NCBI GenBank assembly: GCA_016721735.1
Contig: JADKHM010000019.1
Span: 372,001 to 436,000, forward strand
Direction: 5' to 3'
Source: Flavobacterium sp.
GTDB lineage: Bacteria; Bacteroidota; Bacteroidia; Flavobacteriales; Flavobacteriaceae
DNA: 64,000 nt
The translations under genes were made by a program, and so were the position numbers. The notes under the pieces were generated by a model. That model saw only the letters and a list, made by a program, of their open reading frames with translations, ran no database searches and was not told the DNA's origin. Below are positions 44,426-52,112 of this stretch, one piece after another. Within the stretch, counting starts at the first letter, position 1, and the number at the start of each line of letters is the position of its first letter.

Positions 44426-45091
44426 TTAGATAAGACCTCTGTTTTTGGCTTCTCTAATAATATCCTCATCCGTTCCTTTTTGAATATCAAATACGTCTCT
44501 GATATGTGCCTTTCTTTTGTCGATGGCACTAAGCGAAAGGTTTAGATGCAATGGAAGGTTTTTGGTTTTGATGCCTTTAGCTAGTAAAGAAATAATACGA
44601 CGGTTATAGGAATCTAAATAATTGACTTCGAGATTAATTTCCTTGATACTTTGTTTTGCAGTGTTGCTATAGTAGATATTTCCGTTTAGAACTTCTTGGA
44701 TTGCCACTAAAAACTCGTCGGAAGTATAGTCGCTCTTTACTATTACGCCTTGAGGACTTATCTTCTTTATCAAATTGTAGAGCACATAGACCTCGGTATG
44801 AGATGTTGACATCATGATCTTACATGAGGGCTGTGCTTTTTGAATCAATATTGCAATGTCCTCACCTGAGAAAAGACTTGCAGAATTATACGGAGGCAAA
44901 ATCATGTCCACAATTGCAAGGTCAAAATTCACTTTAGATGAAGTGATTGCTTTGTAAGCGAATTCACAATTGTATACACTAGTTATTCTAATTTCATCGT
45001 TCATGTCGTACTGCGAAGAGAATATGCTTTTATATCCTTCAATCATAGTAGGATGATCATCTACAATTAGTATATTAAGAAGAGGCTTCAT
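44426..45091 (-). CDS. NarL/LuxR-like response regulator (paralogue)
   Basis: 221 residues. Receiver IVDDHPTMIEGY, phosphoacceptor Asp62 in LAIVDMILPP, switch residues MSTSHT and VKSDYT, and an HTH with SLLAKGIKTKNLPLHLNL and SAIDKRKAHIRDVF. Overall it is closely similar to the regulator at 41627-42295, including the shared tail REAKNRGLI versus REAKNKGMI. It starts 3 bp after its kinase gene stops, so they are translationally coupled. Seventy-eight bp of AT-rich DNA separate it from the second pair. Confidence 0.85.
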   Translation of the reverse strand: MKPLLNILIVDDHPTMIEGYKSIFSSQYDMNDEIRITSVYNCEFAYKAITSSKVNFDLAIVDMILPPYNSASLFSGEDIAILIQKAQPSCKIMMSTSHTEVYVLYNLIKKISPQGVIVKSDYTSDEFLVAIQEVLNGNIYYSNTAKQSIKEINLEVNYLDSYNRRIISLLAKGIKTKNLPLHLNLSLSAIDKRKAHIRDVFDIQKGTDEDIIREAKNRGLI

Positions 45092-45094
45092 GGT

Positions 45095-47140
45095 TTATAC
45101 TTCAATACTTTTCTTTTCTTCTGGAACGGTTACTATTGTCGTGGTTCCTTTTCCTTTTTTCGATCTAATTTCAAATGTTCCTTCACATTCTTGCACCCTG
45201 GACTGCATATTTTGGAGCCCAATGCCTCTCTTCTTAGTATTTACGTCAAAGCCAATTCCGTCATCAGATATTTTAAAAACAATCAGCTCCTTATCCTTCT
45301 TAAACTCGACCGAAATATGCTTGGCATTTGCATATTTGTTGATATTTTGCAAAGATTCTTGAAGAATTCGATATAAATTAATCTTCACCGCATTCGCCAC
45401 CTTGTCCCATTGGATACTTTCGTCTAATGAATAACTTAATGCTGCTTCAAAAGAATTGGTTTGTTCTTCTAACAAATTGCTGACGATGGCGACAAAATTA
45501 TTAATCAACACATACTTTTCTCTATTCAAGTCGTGTGAAATCTCACGAATATCCTGTTCAATATTTTTCAGTTCGGCTAGATAATTAAATCGACTATTGA
45601 CAGATTCTTCGTCGTTAAAACGGTTCAAACTATCGAGATTAAGTCGTGCTCCAAACAATCTTCCTAAAACCCCGTCATGCAATTCTTGTGCGATTCGCTT
45701 TTTTTCTTTCACTCTGTTTTCTTCAATTGTAGCCTGCTGAGAAATCATCAGATTATAAATCTCCTCGTTTACTTTTTGTTGTTGTTGTTTAAGCAATAAT
45801 TCGCGGTTCTTGGCTCTTTGCGTTCTAATAACAAAAAGCAACAATCCCACAAATAAAGTTCCTATGAAGAAATAGAGTAAACTGCGATTTTGCTCGGCGA
45901 GTTTATCTTTTTCTTGGATAATTTCGTCAGTTTCGAAGGCGATACGCGCGAATTTATCTTTGGATTTTCGCTCTTCTTGTTGAAGACTATCGCTTATTTT
46001 TATATACTCTTTGGAGTACTTAGCCGCGTACTTGTGTTGGACAAGTGAAAGTTGTTTCAAGGATAATAACATGTCGCCAGAAACCCCAGTTTGCTTAGCT
46101 TTGTCAAGTGCGGCAAGAGCATTCTCCTGCGAATTTATAGTGTCATTTAGATTTGCATAATACTCAGATAAGTGGATCTTACTTAATATTTCTCCAGAAC
46201 TCATGTTGTATTTCTTTCGAATTTTCAAAGACTCGTAAAACAAATCAGGTAGATTTTCTTTTTCATTTAACTTAAACTTTGAATATGCTAAGTTGTCAAT
46301 GATTGTAGAATAAATATAAGGACTGTCTTCTAAAAGATTTTTGTCCAGTAACGCTAATTTATAATTACTTATTGCCTCCTTAAATCTATTTAGGTTTTGA
46401 TAAACATAACCAATATTGTTCAACGTACTTGACTTATAATGAACCTTGGACTTACTAATATACTCATATCTATCAACTAATTCAAGTGCCTTCCTATGAT
46501 ATTCTAATGCATTTTGATAATTTTTATTTTCATTCGAACATATTCCAATCAAATTATAAGCATCATACTCCTTCTGCTTTTCATCGCCACCTTTTAAGTA
46601 ATTCAGTGCTTTTGCTGCGGACTGTTCACAGCCAGAAAAGTCATTTTCATATAATAATACAAAAGCTTTGTCAACGAAATTCTTACCAAGATTAACACTA
46701 TCTTGCAACAATAAGAATAACTTTTCAGACTTTAGTAAATAAATATATGCACTATCGTTTTGTCTACTATTAATATATAAATTACCTAAAAGGTTGAATG
46801 ATTTCGCAATATTCACAGAGTCCTTTTCTTTGGTAGCTTTACCTAATAAGTCTTTAAGAGCGAATTTTGACTGAGTTTCACTGTTTAATTTATAAAAATT
46901 ATTTGCGATTCTAAATAGACTACTATTATATTCTGCTAAAGACTTATTGGATTCCAGAATTTCTAACGCCTTCTGATTATATTTCAACCTAACTCCCTTA
47001 TGTAGACTTTCCTTTTCCGACTTTGAGAAAAAACTTGACAAACTATCAAGCTTTCTCTCAGAACCTACTTTTGGGCTCTTTCTATCGCAGCTTATAAATA
47101 AGAATAACGTTAATAATAAAGATAGAATTACAATTTTCAA
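45095..47140 (-). CDS. TPR-containing lipoprotein sensor histidine kinase (paralogue)
   Basis: 681 residues with the same layout as the kinase at 42308-44347: lipobox FLFISC (Cys19), TPR-type repeats (NDSAYIYLLKSEKLF, NALEYHRKALELVD, AISNYKLALLDK), a TM helix near 425, a Gln-rich coiled coil, His488 in RIAQELHDGVLGRL, and ATPase motifs ISDDGIGFDVNTKKRGIGL. It is the first gene of the two tandem kinase-regulator pairs. The terminator of the repeat-peptide gene lies just upstream, so transcription of the kinases is probably separate. Confidence 0.85.
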   Translation of the reverse strand: MKIVILSLLLTLFLFISCDRKSPKVGSERKLDSLSSFFSKSEKESLHKGVRLKYNQKALEILESNKSLAEYNSSLFRIANNFYKLNSETQSKFALKDLLGKATKEKDSVNIAKSFNLLGNLYINSRQNDSAYIYLLKSEKLFLLLQDSVNLGKNFVDKAFVLLYENDFSGCEQSAAKALNYLKGGDEKQKEYDAYNLIGICSNENKNYQNALEYHRKALELVDRYEYISKSKVHYKSSTLNNIGYVYQNLNRFKEAISNYKLALLDKNLLEDSPYIYSTIIDNLAYSKFKLNEKENLPDLFYESLKIRKKYNMSSGEILSKIHLSEYYANLNDTINSQENALAALDKAKQTGVSGDMLLSLKQLSLVQHKYAAKYSKEYIKISDSLQQEERKSKDKFARIAFETDEIIQEKDKLAEQNRSLLYFFIGTLFVGLLLFVIRTQRAKNRELLLKQQQQKVNEEIYNLMISQQATIEENRVKEKKRIAQELHDGVLGRLFGARLNLDSLNRFNDEESVNSRFNYLAELKNIEQDIREISHDLNREKYVLINNFVAIVSNLLEEQTNSFEAALSYSLDESIQWDKVANAVKINLYRILQESLQNINKYANAKHISVEFKKDKELIVFKISDDGIGFDVNTKKRGIGLQNMQSRVQECEGTFEIRSKKGKGTTTIVTVPEEKKSIEV

Positions 47141-47182
47141 TTTAAAAGATTTTATTTACGCTAAAATACTAATTTTTTAAAC

Positions 47183-47208
47183 AAAAAAAACCCCAACGTT
47201 GTTGGGGC
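47183..47208 (-). terminator. Rho-independent terminator of the repeat-peptide gene
   Basis: 7-bp perfect GC-rich stem CCCCAAC/GTTGGGG, 3-base loop, followed on the minus strand by eight T. It lies 30 bp after the peptide stop and ahead of the kinase gene. Confidence 0.9.
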
Positions 47209-47237
47209 TATATTATTCTTAATAATTAAGTGTTTAA

Positions 47238-47543
47238 CTATCCTCGTGGTGCTGTATTTCCTGCTCCATTTCCTCCAATCTCAGAAATACCTCTTGGCGC
47301 TGTATTTCCTGCTCCATTTCCTCCAATCTCAGAAATACCTCTTGGCGCTGTATTTCCTGCTCCATTTCCTCCAATCTCAGAAATACCTCTTGGCGCTGTA
47401 TTTCCTGCTCCATTTCCTCCAATCTCAGAAATACCTCTTGGCGCTGTATTTCCCGCTCCATTTCCTCCAATTTCTGGGCTCGTAAATGACGTTAATACCA
47501 TCATCAACGAAAATAATCCGAATGTTAATACTGTTTTTTTCAT
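47238..47543 (-). CDS. Small secreted protein of five near-identical 16-residue repeats (putative multi-copy peptide precursor)
   Basis: 101 residues. The signal peptide is about residues 1-19 or slightly longer (MKKTVLTFGLFSLMMVLTSF). It is followed, with only TSP between, by five copies of EIGGNGAGNTAPRG starting at residues 24, 40, 56, 72 and 88. The copies are joined by Ile-Ser, and the last ends exactly at the C-terminus (APRG then TAG). There is no other domain. It has its own terminator. The minus frame is the coding one because it alone has a signal peptide and a clear start; the opposite strand is open only because the repeat is a multiple of three. The function is unknown. Options are a processed signal peptide, a bacteriocin-like or modified peptide, or a small surface protein. 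Confidence 0.7.
   Translation of the reverse strand: MKKTVLTFGLFSLMMVLTSFTSPEIGGNGAGNTAPRGISEIGGNGAGNTAPRGISEIGGNGAGNTAPRGISEIGGNGAGNTAPRGISEIGGNGAGNTAPRG
47242..47481. repeat. Five tandem 48-bp units inside the repeat-peptide gene
   Basis: Units begin at 47242, 47290, 47338, 47386 and 47434. The three middle units are identical base for base. The first differs at two sites (CCTCGTGGT for CCTCTTGGC). The last differs at a single base (TTTCCC for TTTCCT) before diverging into the signal-peptide side. Identity at silent sites implies recent expansion or gene conversion. Confidence 0.9.
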
Positions 47544-47691
47544 AATTTGAGACTTTATATGTTATTTGTTTAATTCGTTTGTTCGAGAACCTTATTCACA
47601 GTTCACGATGTAAAAGTATATAGCATGTCTCGTTACACCTAGTGGTTAAAGGCGTTTGTGGTGGATGGTATTTGTTTGATAGTGAACGACG

Positions 47692-47717
47692 GTCAAATTC
47701 ATGTGGATGGATTTGAC
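47692..47717. promoter_or_regulatory. Inverted repeat ahead of the repeat-peptide gene
   Basis: GTCAAAT at 47692-47698 and its exact complement ATTTGAC at 47711-47717, 12 bases apart, between the LytTR gene and the peptide gene. It could be an operator or a weak hairpin at the 3' end of the regulator mRNA. There is no T-run. Confidence 0.4.
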
Positions 47718-47725
47718 GATTTTGG

Positions 47726-48724
47726 CTAAATCTCTAAATAATTGCCTTTTGTAATGCTATTGATGATAGCATCTACGTTTTCTTTGTAGGATTTAGAAAA
47801 CGGCAGTTTGGTCGTAGTGTTCTTAATGTAACATACTGAATTCCCGGTGTGAATTCTCGAAACATAGTCGATGTTGACAATGTAACTATTATGAATCCTG
47901 ATAAACGGGAAAGAAAGCACATTCTCGAAATGCTTTAATGTCTTAAATGCAGTAATCATTTCGCCATTAAAGAGATGAATGTCCGTAGAATTGTTATCGG
48001 CCTGCAAATAACAAATGTCCTTCGCCTCAATAAATCGATAATCACCATAAGATTTTACACATATAATTAATGGTTTATCTTCTTTTGATGCTCCTGATTG
48101 AAACTCAAGTACTTTTACTGGTTCATCCGATACTGCTTCTTGTATGTCCTGAGATTCAGCATTTGCTAGAGAATCCTCGTTCATTGCAGACGATTCTTGT
48201 ACTTGATTGTATTCCGAAGAAGCTGCTTGACTCTCGTCGATTACAGCTATTTCTTCAGCTTTCGGCGTACGATTCAAACTAGGAATAATAGGCTGTTTTT
48301 GAATCGAAAACTCAGCACTTTCTTCCTTAACTTCATCTGGCGATTTGCACTGTGATTTCTCATGCAATAAAATCATCTTTCTTACATCGTTACTATTGAT
48401 GGGCTTAGAAAGATAATCAAAAGCACCGTGTTTTATCGCCTCGTATGCTAATTCCTTATCGCTTGAGGTAACAATAATTTTCGGAATAACATTTAGATAT
48501 CGGTATAACTCATTGATAAGTCTCAATGACAAGTTGCTTTCTTTATTTATTGGAGTAATTTCAAGAAAGACCAACGATGGTTGGTGTTCTAATATTAAAT
48601 TCAATCCCTCTTCATAGGTGCTAGCAGACGCAACGAAATGTAGGTTCTGAAAACGAGCCGCAATCGACAACGTTTTTAGAATACTTTCCGTTTCATCGTC
48701 AATAATGATGAAAGAATGTCTCAT
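47726..48724 (-). CDS. LytTR-family response regulator with Glu in place of the phosphoacceptor Asp
   Basis: 332 residues. The receiver domain (1-120) keeps the acid pocket IIDDE (Asp9, Asp10), the switch Thr in VTSSD and Lys in YLSKPI, but the phosphorylation site reads LVFLEITP, with Glu55 where Asp is expected. A Ser/Glu/Ala-rich linker spans about 125-215. A LytTR DNA-binding domain follows (218-332: CYLQADNNSTDIHL, FIRIHNSYIVNIDYV, LPFSKSYKENVD). Glu can mimic a phosphorylated Asp, so the protein may be constitutively active or phosphorylation-independent. No histidine kinase of the LytS type is adjacent. It is the gene before the repeat-peptide gene on the same strand. Confidence 0.85.
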   Translation of the reverse strand: MRHSFIIIDDETESILKTLSIAARFQNLHFVASASTYEEGLNLILEHQPSLVFLEITPINKESNLSLRLINELYRYLNVIPKIIVTSSDKELAYEAIKHGAFDYLSKPINSNDVRKMILLHEKSQCKSPDEVKEESAEFSIQKQPIIPSLNRTPKAEEIAVIDESQAASSEYNQVQESSAMNEDSLANAESQDIQEAVSDEPVKVLEFQSGASKEDKPLIICVKSYGDYRFIEAKDICYLQADNNSTDIHLFNGEMITAFKTLKHFENVLSFPFIRIHNSYIVNIDYVSRIHTGNSVCYIKNTTTKLPFSKSYKENVDAIINSITKGNYLEI

Positions 48725-49035
48725 GTAAGCTTATACTAAATTGGGTTTAGCAAGCATACGTAGGTTTAATCTGAAAATCTTGAGCAGGTTGGGGAAGTTT
48801 CGTTTAAAAGAAATTCTAATGCACAAAACCGTTGCTAATTTACTGTTTTTGGTCAATTCAAAAACGATTTGTTAATAGATTTTCTCAGATTGTTAACATT
48901 ATTTGTTGAATGGTAAAAAATTGCCGTTGAACTGCACTCACGCTGGATTATTCCGTTAAATTAATTTTGCTAAAATAGATTTTTATATATTTATTTACAC
49001 CAAAATGTGTAATTTTGCCTTCTAAAACTACGATC
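48725..49035. other. Non-coding gap between divergent LytTR and IS1595-like genes
   Basis: 311 bp, AT-rich, with no credible small gene. Two TAATTTTG motifs (48962-48969 and 49010-49017) match the -7 consensus toward the transposase-like gene. No clear motif is seen for the LytTR gene on the minus strand. Confidence 0.5.
49010..49017 (+). promoter_or_regulatory. -7 promoter element for the IS1595-like gene
   Basis: TAATTTTG, a full match to TAnnTTTG, 18 nt before the ATG at 49036. Confidence 0.45.
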
Positions 49036-49536
49036 ATGCTTGATATTGATTTTAAAAACAAAGAATCGTTGTTGCAAACCTTTTCCACAGAGCAAAAATG
49101 CATCGCGCATCTAGAAGCCTTGCGTTGGAACGGAAGAGTCATAAGTCCATTTGACAATACTTCAGTAGTCTATTCTTGCACAACCAACACTTACAAATGT
49201 AAAAATTCAGGAAAGTACTTTAATGTAAAAACTGGAACGCTGTTGCATAATACTAAGGTCGATTTACAAAAGTGGTTTGTCGCCATTTGGATTGTTTCAC
49301 TTCAAAATAAGAGAATTAATTCTGTTGCCTTGAGCAAAGAATTAGGAATTACACAAAAAACAGCGTGGTATATGATCAAAAGAATTCAGTTGTACTTGAA
49401 TCGTAAAGACGATACCTTTGAAAAGAAAAATTACGCAACATCAGTAAGTAACATTGTGTCCAAAATCAATATTTCAGAATTAGAAGAAAAAGAAAAATTA
49501 CCTCTTCTCCAGTGGCTTCAATTACTTAAAAAATAA
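49036..49536 (+). CDS. Orphan IS1595-type transposase N-terminal domain (zinc-ribbon plus HTH), no catalytic domain
   Basis: 166 residues from ATG 49036. It resembles the first third of IS1595-family transposases: LEALRWNGRVISP, a ribbon with YKCKNSGKYFNVKTGTLLHNTKV, then LQKWFVAIWI and the HTH SKELGITQKTAWYMIKRIQ. The first Cys pair of the ribbon is lost (ISPFDN where CPxC is usual) and no DDE catalytic domain follows. The end is a normal stop before glyS. No terminal inverted repeats are evident. It could be a relic or a domesticated DNA-binding protein. The intact frame and promoter favour the latter slightly. Confidence 0.7.
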   Translation: MLDIDFKNKESLLQTFSTEQKCIAHLEALRWNGRVISPFDNTSVVYSCTTNTYKCKNSGKYFNVKTGTLLHNTKVDLQKWFVAIWIVSLQNKRINSVALSKELGITQKTAWYMIKRIQLYLNRKDDTFEKKNYATSVSNIVSKINISELEEKEKLPLLQWLQLLKK

Positions 49537-49569
49537 ATATCTTTCTAATCAAGATTTTAAAAATAGTGT

Positions 49570-49592
49570 AAAAAAACCCGCAAAAAGCGGGC
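49570..49592 (-). terminator. Rho-independent terminator of glyS
   Basis: On the minus strand CCCGC/GCGGG with a T5 loop, then seven T. It lies 23 bp after the glyS stop and also faces the convergent IS1595-like gene. Confidence 0.8.
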
Positions 49593-49614
49593 TTATTATT
49601 ATCTATTGACGAGT

Positions 49615-51159
49615 CTAATTGGCTTTCATAAGCCAATTCTTGATTGACACTTCGTTTTCTATAATTGACTTTAAATCTGAAATCACCACACGATCCTGTT
49701 TCATAGAATCTCTGTGTCTAATTGTAACGGTATTATCTTCCAATGTTTGGTGATCTACTGTTATACAAAATGGCGTTCCTAAGGCATCTTGTCGTCGGTA
49801 ACGTCTACCAACAGCGTCCTTTTCGTCGTAGGCCACGTTAAAATCCCATTTCAAATCTTCAATAATCCTTTTAGCTACTTCAGGCAACCCATCTTTCTTA
49901 ACAAGAGGCAAGACTGCCGCCTTCGTTGGCGATAATACAGCAGGTAATTGCAAAACCGTTCTGGTTGAACCATCTTCTAACGTCTCTTCTTTCAATGAAT
50001 TCGAAAAGACTGCTAAAAACATTCGATCTAATCCTACTGAAGTTTCAACTACGTAAGGCGTGTAATTAGCATTTGTTTCCGCATCAAAATACTGCATCTT
50101 CTTACCAGAATATTGCTCGTGTGCCTTCAAATCAAAATCAGTTCTAGAATGAATTCCTTCTAATTCCTTAAATCCAAATGGGAAATTAAACTCGATATCA
50201 GCCGCAGCATTCGCGTAATGAGCTAATTTCTCATGATCATGGAAACGATAGTTTTCTTTCCCTAAACCGAGCGATAAATGCCAATTTAGACGGGTTTCCT
50301 TCCAGTATTCATACCACTTCATTTCCTCACCAGGTTTTACGAAAAACTGCATTTCCATTTGCTCAAATTCACGCATTCTGAAAATAAATTGTCGAGCAAC
50401 AATTTCATTTCTAAATGCTTTTCCTGTTTGTGCAATACCAAATGGGATTTTCATTCGACCTGATTTTTGCACATTAAGAAAATTTACAAAAATTCCTTGA
50501 GCGGTTTCTGGGCGCAAGTACAAATCCATTGCATTCTCTGCTGAAGCGCCCAATTTAGTACCAAACATCAAATTAAACTGCTTCACATCTGTCCAATTTC
50601 TCGAGCCAGTTTCTGGGTCAGCAATCTCCAATTCTTCAATTAAAGCCTTTACGTCTTCCAGATTCTCATCTCCTAGAGATTTGGCCATTCGCTCCAAAAT
50701 TTCTTTTTTTCGAGCAAGATACTCAACTACCCGCGGATTTGTTGATACAAATTCATCTCTATTAAAAGCATCTCCAAAACGAATACTTGCTTTTTCAATT
50801 TCTTTTTCAGCTTTTTGATTTAACTTCTCTGCATAATCTTCAATTAGAACATCAGCTCTATATCTTTTCTTAGAGTCCTTATTGTCAATCAATGGGTCAT
50901 TGAAAGCATCTACATGTCCAGAAGCTTTCCAAGTGGTTGGATGCATCAAAATCGCGGCATCTAAACCAACAATGTTTTCATGCATCTGAACCATTGCTTT
51001 CCACCAATATTCTCTGATATTTTTCTTTAATTCAACACCATTTTGAGCATAGTCATACACTGCGCTCAAACCATCGTATATTTCACTTGAAGGAAATATG
51101 AATCCATATTCTTTCGCGTGTGAAACTACGTTCTTAAATAAATCTTCTTGTTTTGCCAT
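49615..51159 (-). CDS. glyS: Glycyl-tRNA synthetase (dimeric, single-chain type)
   Basis: 514 residues of class II. Motif 2 is in FRNEIVARQFIFRMREFEQMEMQ-like sequence, with class-defining YLRPETAQGIFVNF before it. The HSRTDFDLKAHEQYSG segment and motif 3 (VGLDRMFLAVF) follow, and an anticodon-binding domain with RRYRRQDALGTPFCITVD closes. This is the alpha2 type of most bacteria outside Proteobacteria, not the GlyQ/GlyS tetramer. The promoter motif TATTTTTG is just upstream. Confidence 0.95.
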   Translation of the reverse strand: MAKQEDLFKNVVSHAKEYGFIFPSSEIYDGLSAVYDYAQNGVELKKNIREYWWKAMVQMHENIVGLDAAILMHPTTWKASGHVDAFNDPLIDNKDSKKRYRADVLIEDYAEKLNQKAEKEIEKASIRFGDAFNRDEFVSTNPRVVEYLARKKEILERMAKSLGDENLEDVKALIEELEIADPETGSRNWTDVKQFNLMFGTKLGASAENAMDLYLRPETAQGIFVNFLNVQKSGRMKIPFGIAQTGKAFRNEIVARQFIFRMREFEQMEMQFFVKPGEEMKWYEYWKETRLNWHLSLGLGKENYRFHDHEKLAHYANAAADIEFNFPFGFKELEGIHSRTDFDLKAHEQYSGKKMQYFDAETNANYTPYVVETSVGLDRMFLAVFSNSLKEETLEDGSTRTVLQLPAVLSPTKAAVLPLVKKDGLPEVAKRIIEDLKWDFNVAYDEKDAVGRRYRRQDALGTPFCITVDHQTLEDNTVTIRHRDSMKQDRVVISDLKSIIENEVSIKNWLMKAN

Positions 51160-51166
51160 AGTGCTG

Positions 51167-51174
51167 CAAAAATA
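51167..51174 (-). promoter_or_regulatory. -7 promoter element for glyS
   Basis: Minus-strand TATTTTTG, a full match to TAnnTTTG, 7 nt ahead of the ATG, implying a very short leader. Confidence 0.45.
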
Positions 51175-51254
51175 TAAAAAGTGAAATTAAAATGTAACAT
51201 AAAACACAATGGAATAAAAGATTTTTATATTTTTATACAATAAACGCCATTCAG

Positions 51255-51937
51255 ATGTTCAAAAATGTACTAAACCTCTTCTATCCAAAGGTTTGCTTAG
51301 GCTGTAAAACTTTACTACTAACAAACGAAAACGTGATTTGCACCCAATGCCGGCATGAAATTCCTTTAACGCTGCATCACTTTAATCCAGAAAACGAAGC
51401 ATTCAAAAAATTCTACGGGAAAATTCCTGTCGAATTTGCTATGGCCTTTGTCTATTTTCATAAAAAGGAATTGTACAAGAGCTAATTCACAATCTAAAAT
51501 ACAAAGGACACGAAGAAATTGGCGAACTTGTAGGTGAATGGTGCGCGTCGGAAATAGCAGGGTTGGATTTCCTAAGGAACATTACTGAAATTATACCAGT
51601 TCCTTTACATACTAGAAAACTGAAGGAACGAGGCTATAATCAAGTAACTTCTTTTGGAAAATCACTGGCCACGACTCTAAATCTAAAATATAATGAGCAA
51701 ATACTAGTTCGAACAATATACTCCAAGACACAAACTAAGAAAAACCTGCTAAATCGAATTGACGTTAATAATGCGTCCATTTTTACGGCAAAATTTACCT
51801 CAAATGACCATGATAAACACTTTCTTTTGATTGATGATGTACTGACAACTGGATCGACGCTAGAGGCGTGTGGAAAAGAACTCCTAAAGATTCCAGGCGC
51901 CAAGCTAAGTGTACTGTGTATGGCTATGTCACATTAG
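51255..51937 (+). pseudogene. comF: ComF-family phosphoribosyltransferase-like protein, broken by a one-base frameshift
   Basis: The first frame (51255-51485) gives the zinc-finger part MFKNVLNLFYPKVCLGCKTL with a second Cys pair (CTQCRHEIPL) and runs to a stop right after HKKELYKS. The next frame continues the family sequence (GIVQELIHNLKYKGHEEIGE, IIPVPLHTRKLKERGYNQ) to the PRPP loop FLLIDDVLTTGSTL and the end at 51937. Adding one A to the A5 run at about 51460-51464 restores a protein of about 227 residues. ComF homologues are linked to DNA uptake and processing. This may be a sequence error or a true mutation. Confidence 0.85.
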
Positions 51938-52112
51938 ATGCTTATGTGTAATTATCTACTAAAAACTACAGGAGCGTTCGCTATTTCCGACTTTCATAAA
52001 AAAACATCAAACAAAAAGCATCATTTATCAAAACGATCTGTTGATTTATTATGCTATTTATTTCAATTCCATAAAATATAATTGTTATTTTGTCTTCTAA
52101 AAAATAATAAAG

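Noticed and set aside
47242..47481. Possible CRISPR array (regular repeats)
   Set aside because: Units are directly adjacent with no unique spacers, and they encode a repeated peptide. No cas genes are nearby.
47230..47550. Plus-strand frame across the repeat-peptide gene (Pro/Phe-rich repeats)
   Set aside because: Open only because the 48-bp unit is divisible by three. It has no signal peptide or promoter, while the minus frame has both a signal peptide and a terminator in the right place.
47581..47725. LytTR-type paired direct repeats upstream of the peptide gene
   Set aside because: Single GTT-containing matches were seen, but no pair at the expected spacing of about 21 bp.
49036..49600. 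Intact insertion sequence
   Set aside because: No catalytic domain, terminal inverted repeats or target duplication could be found around the transposase-like gene.
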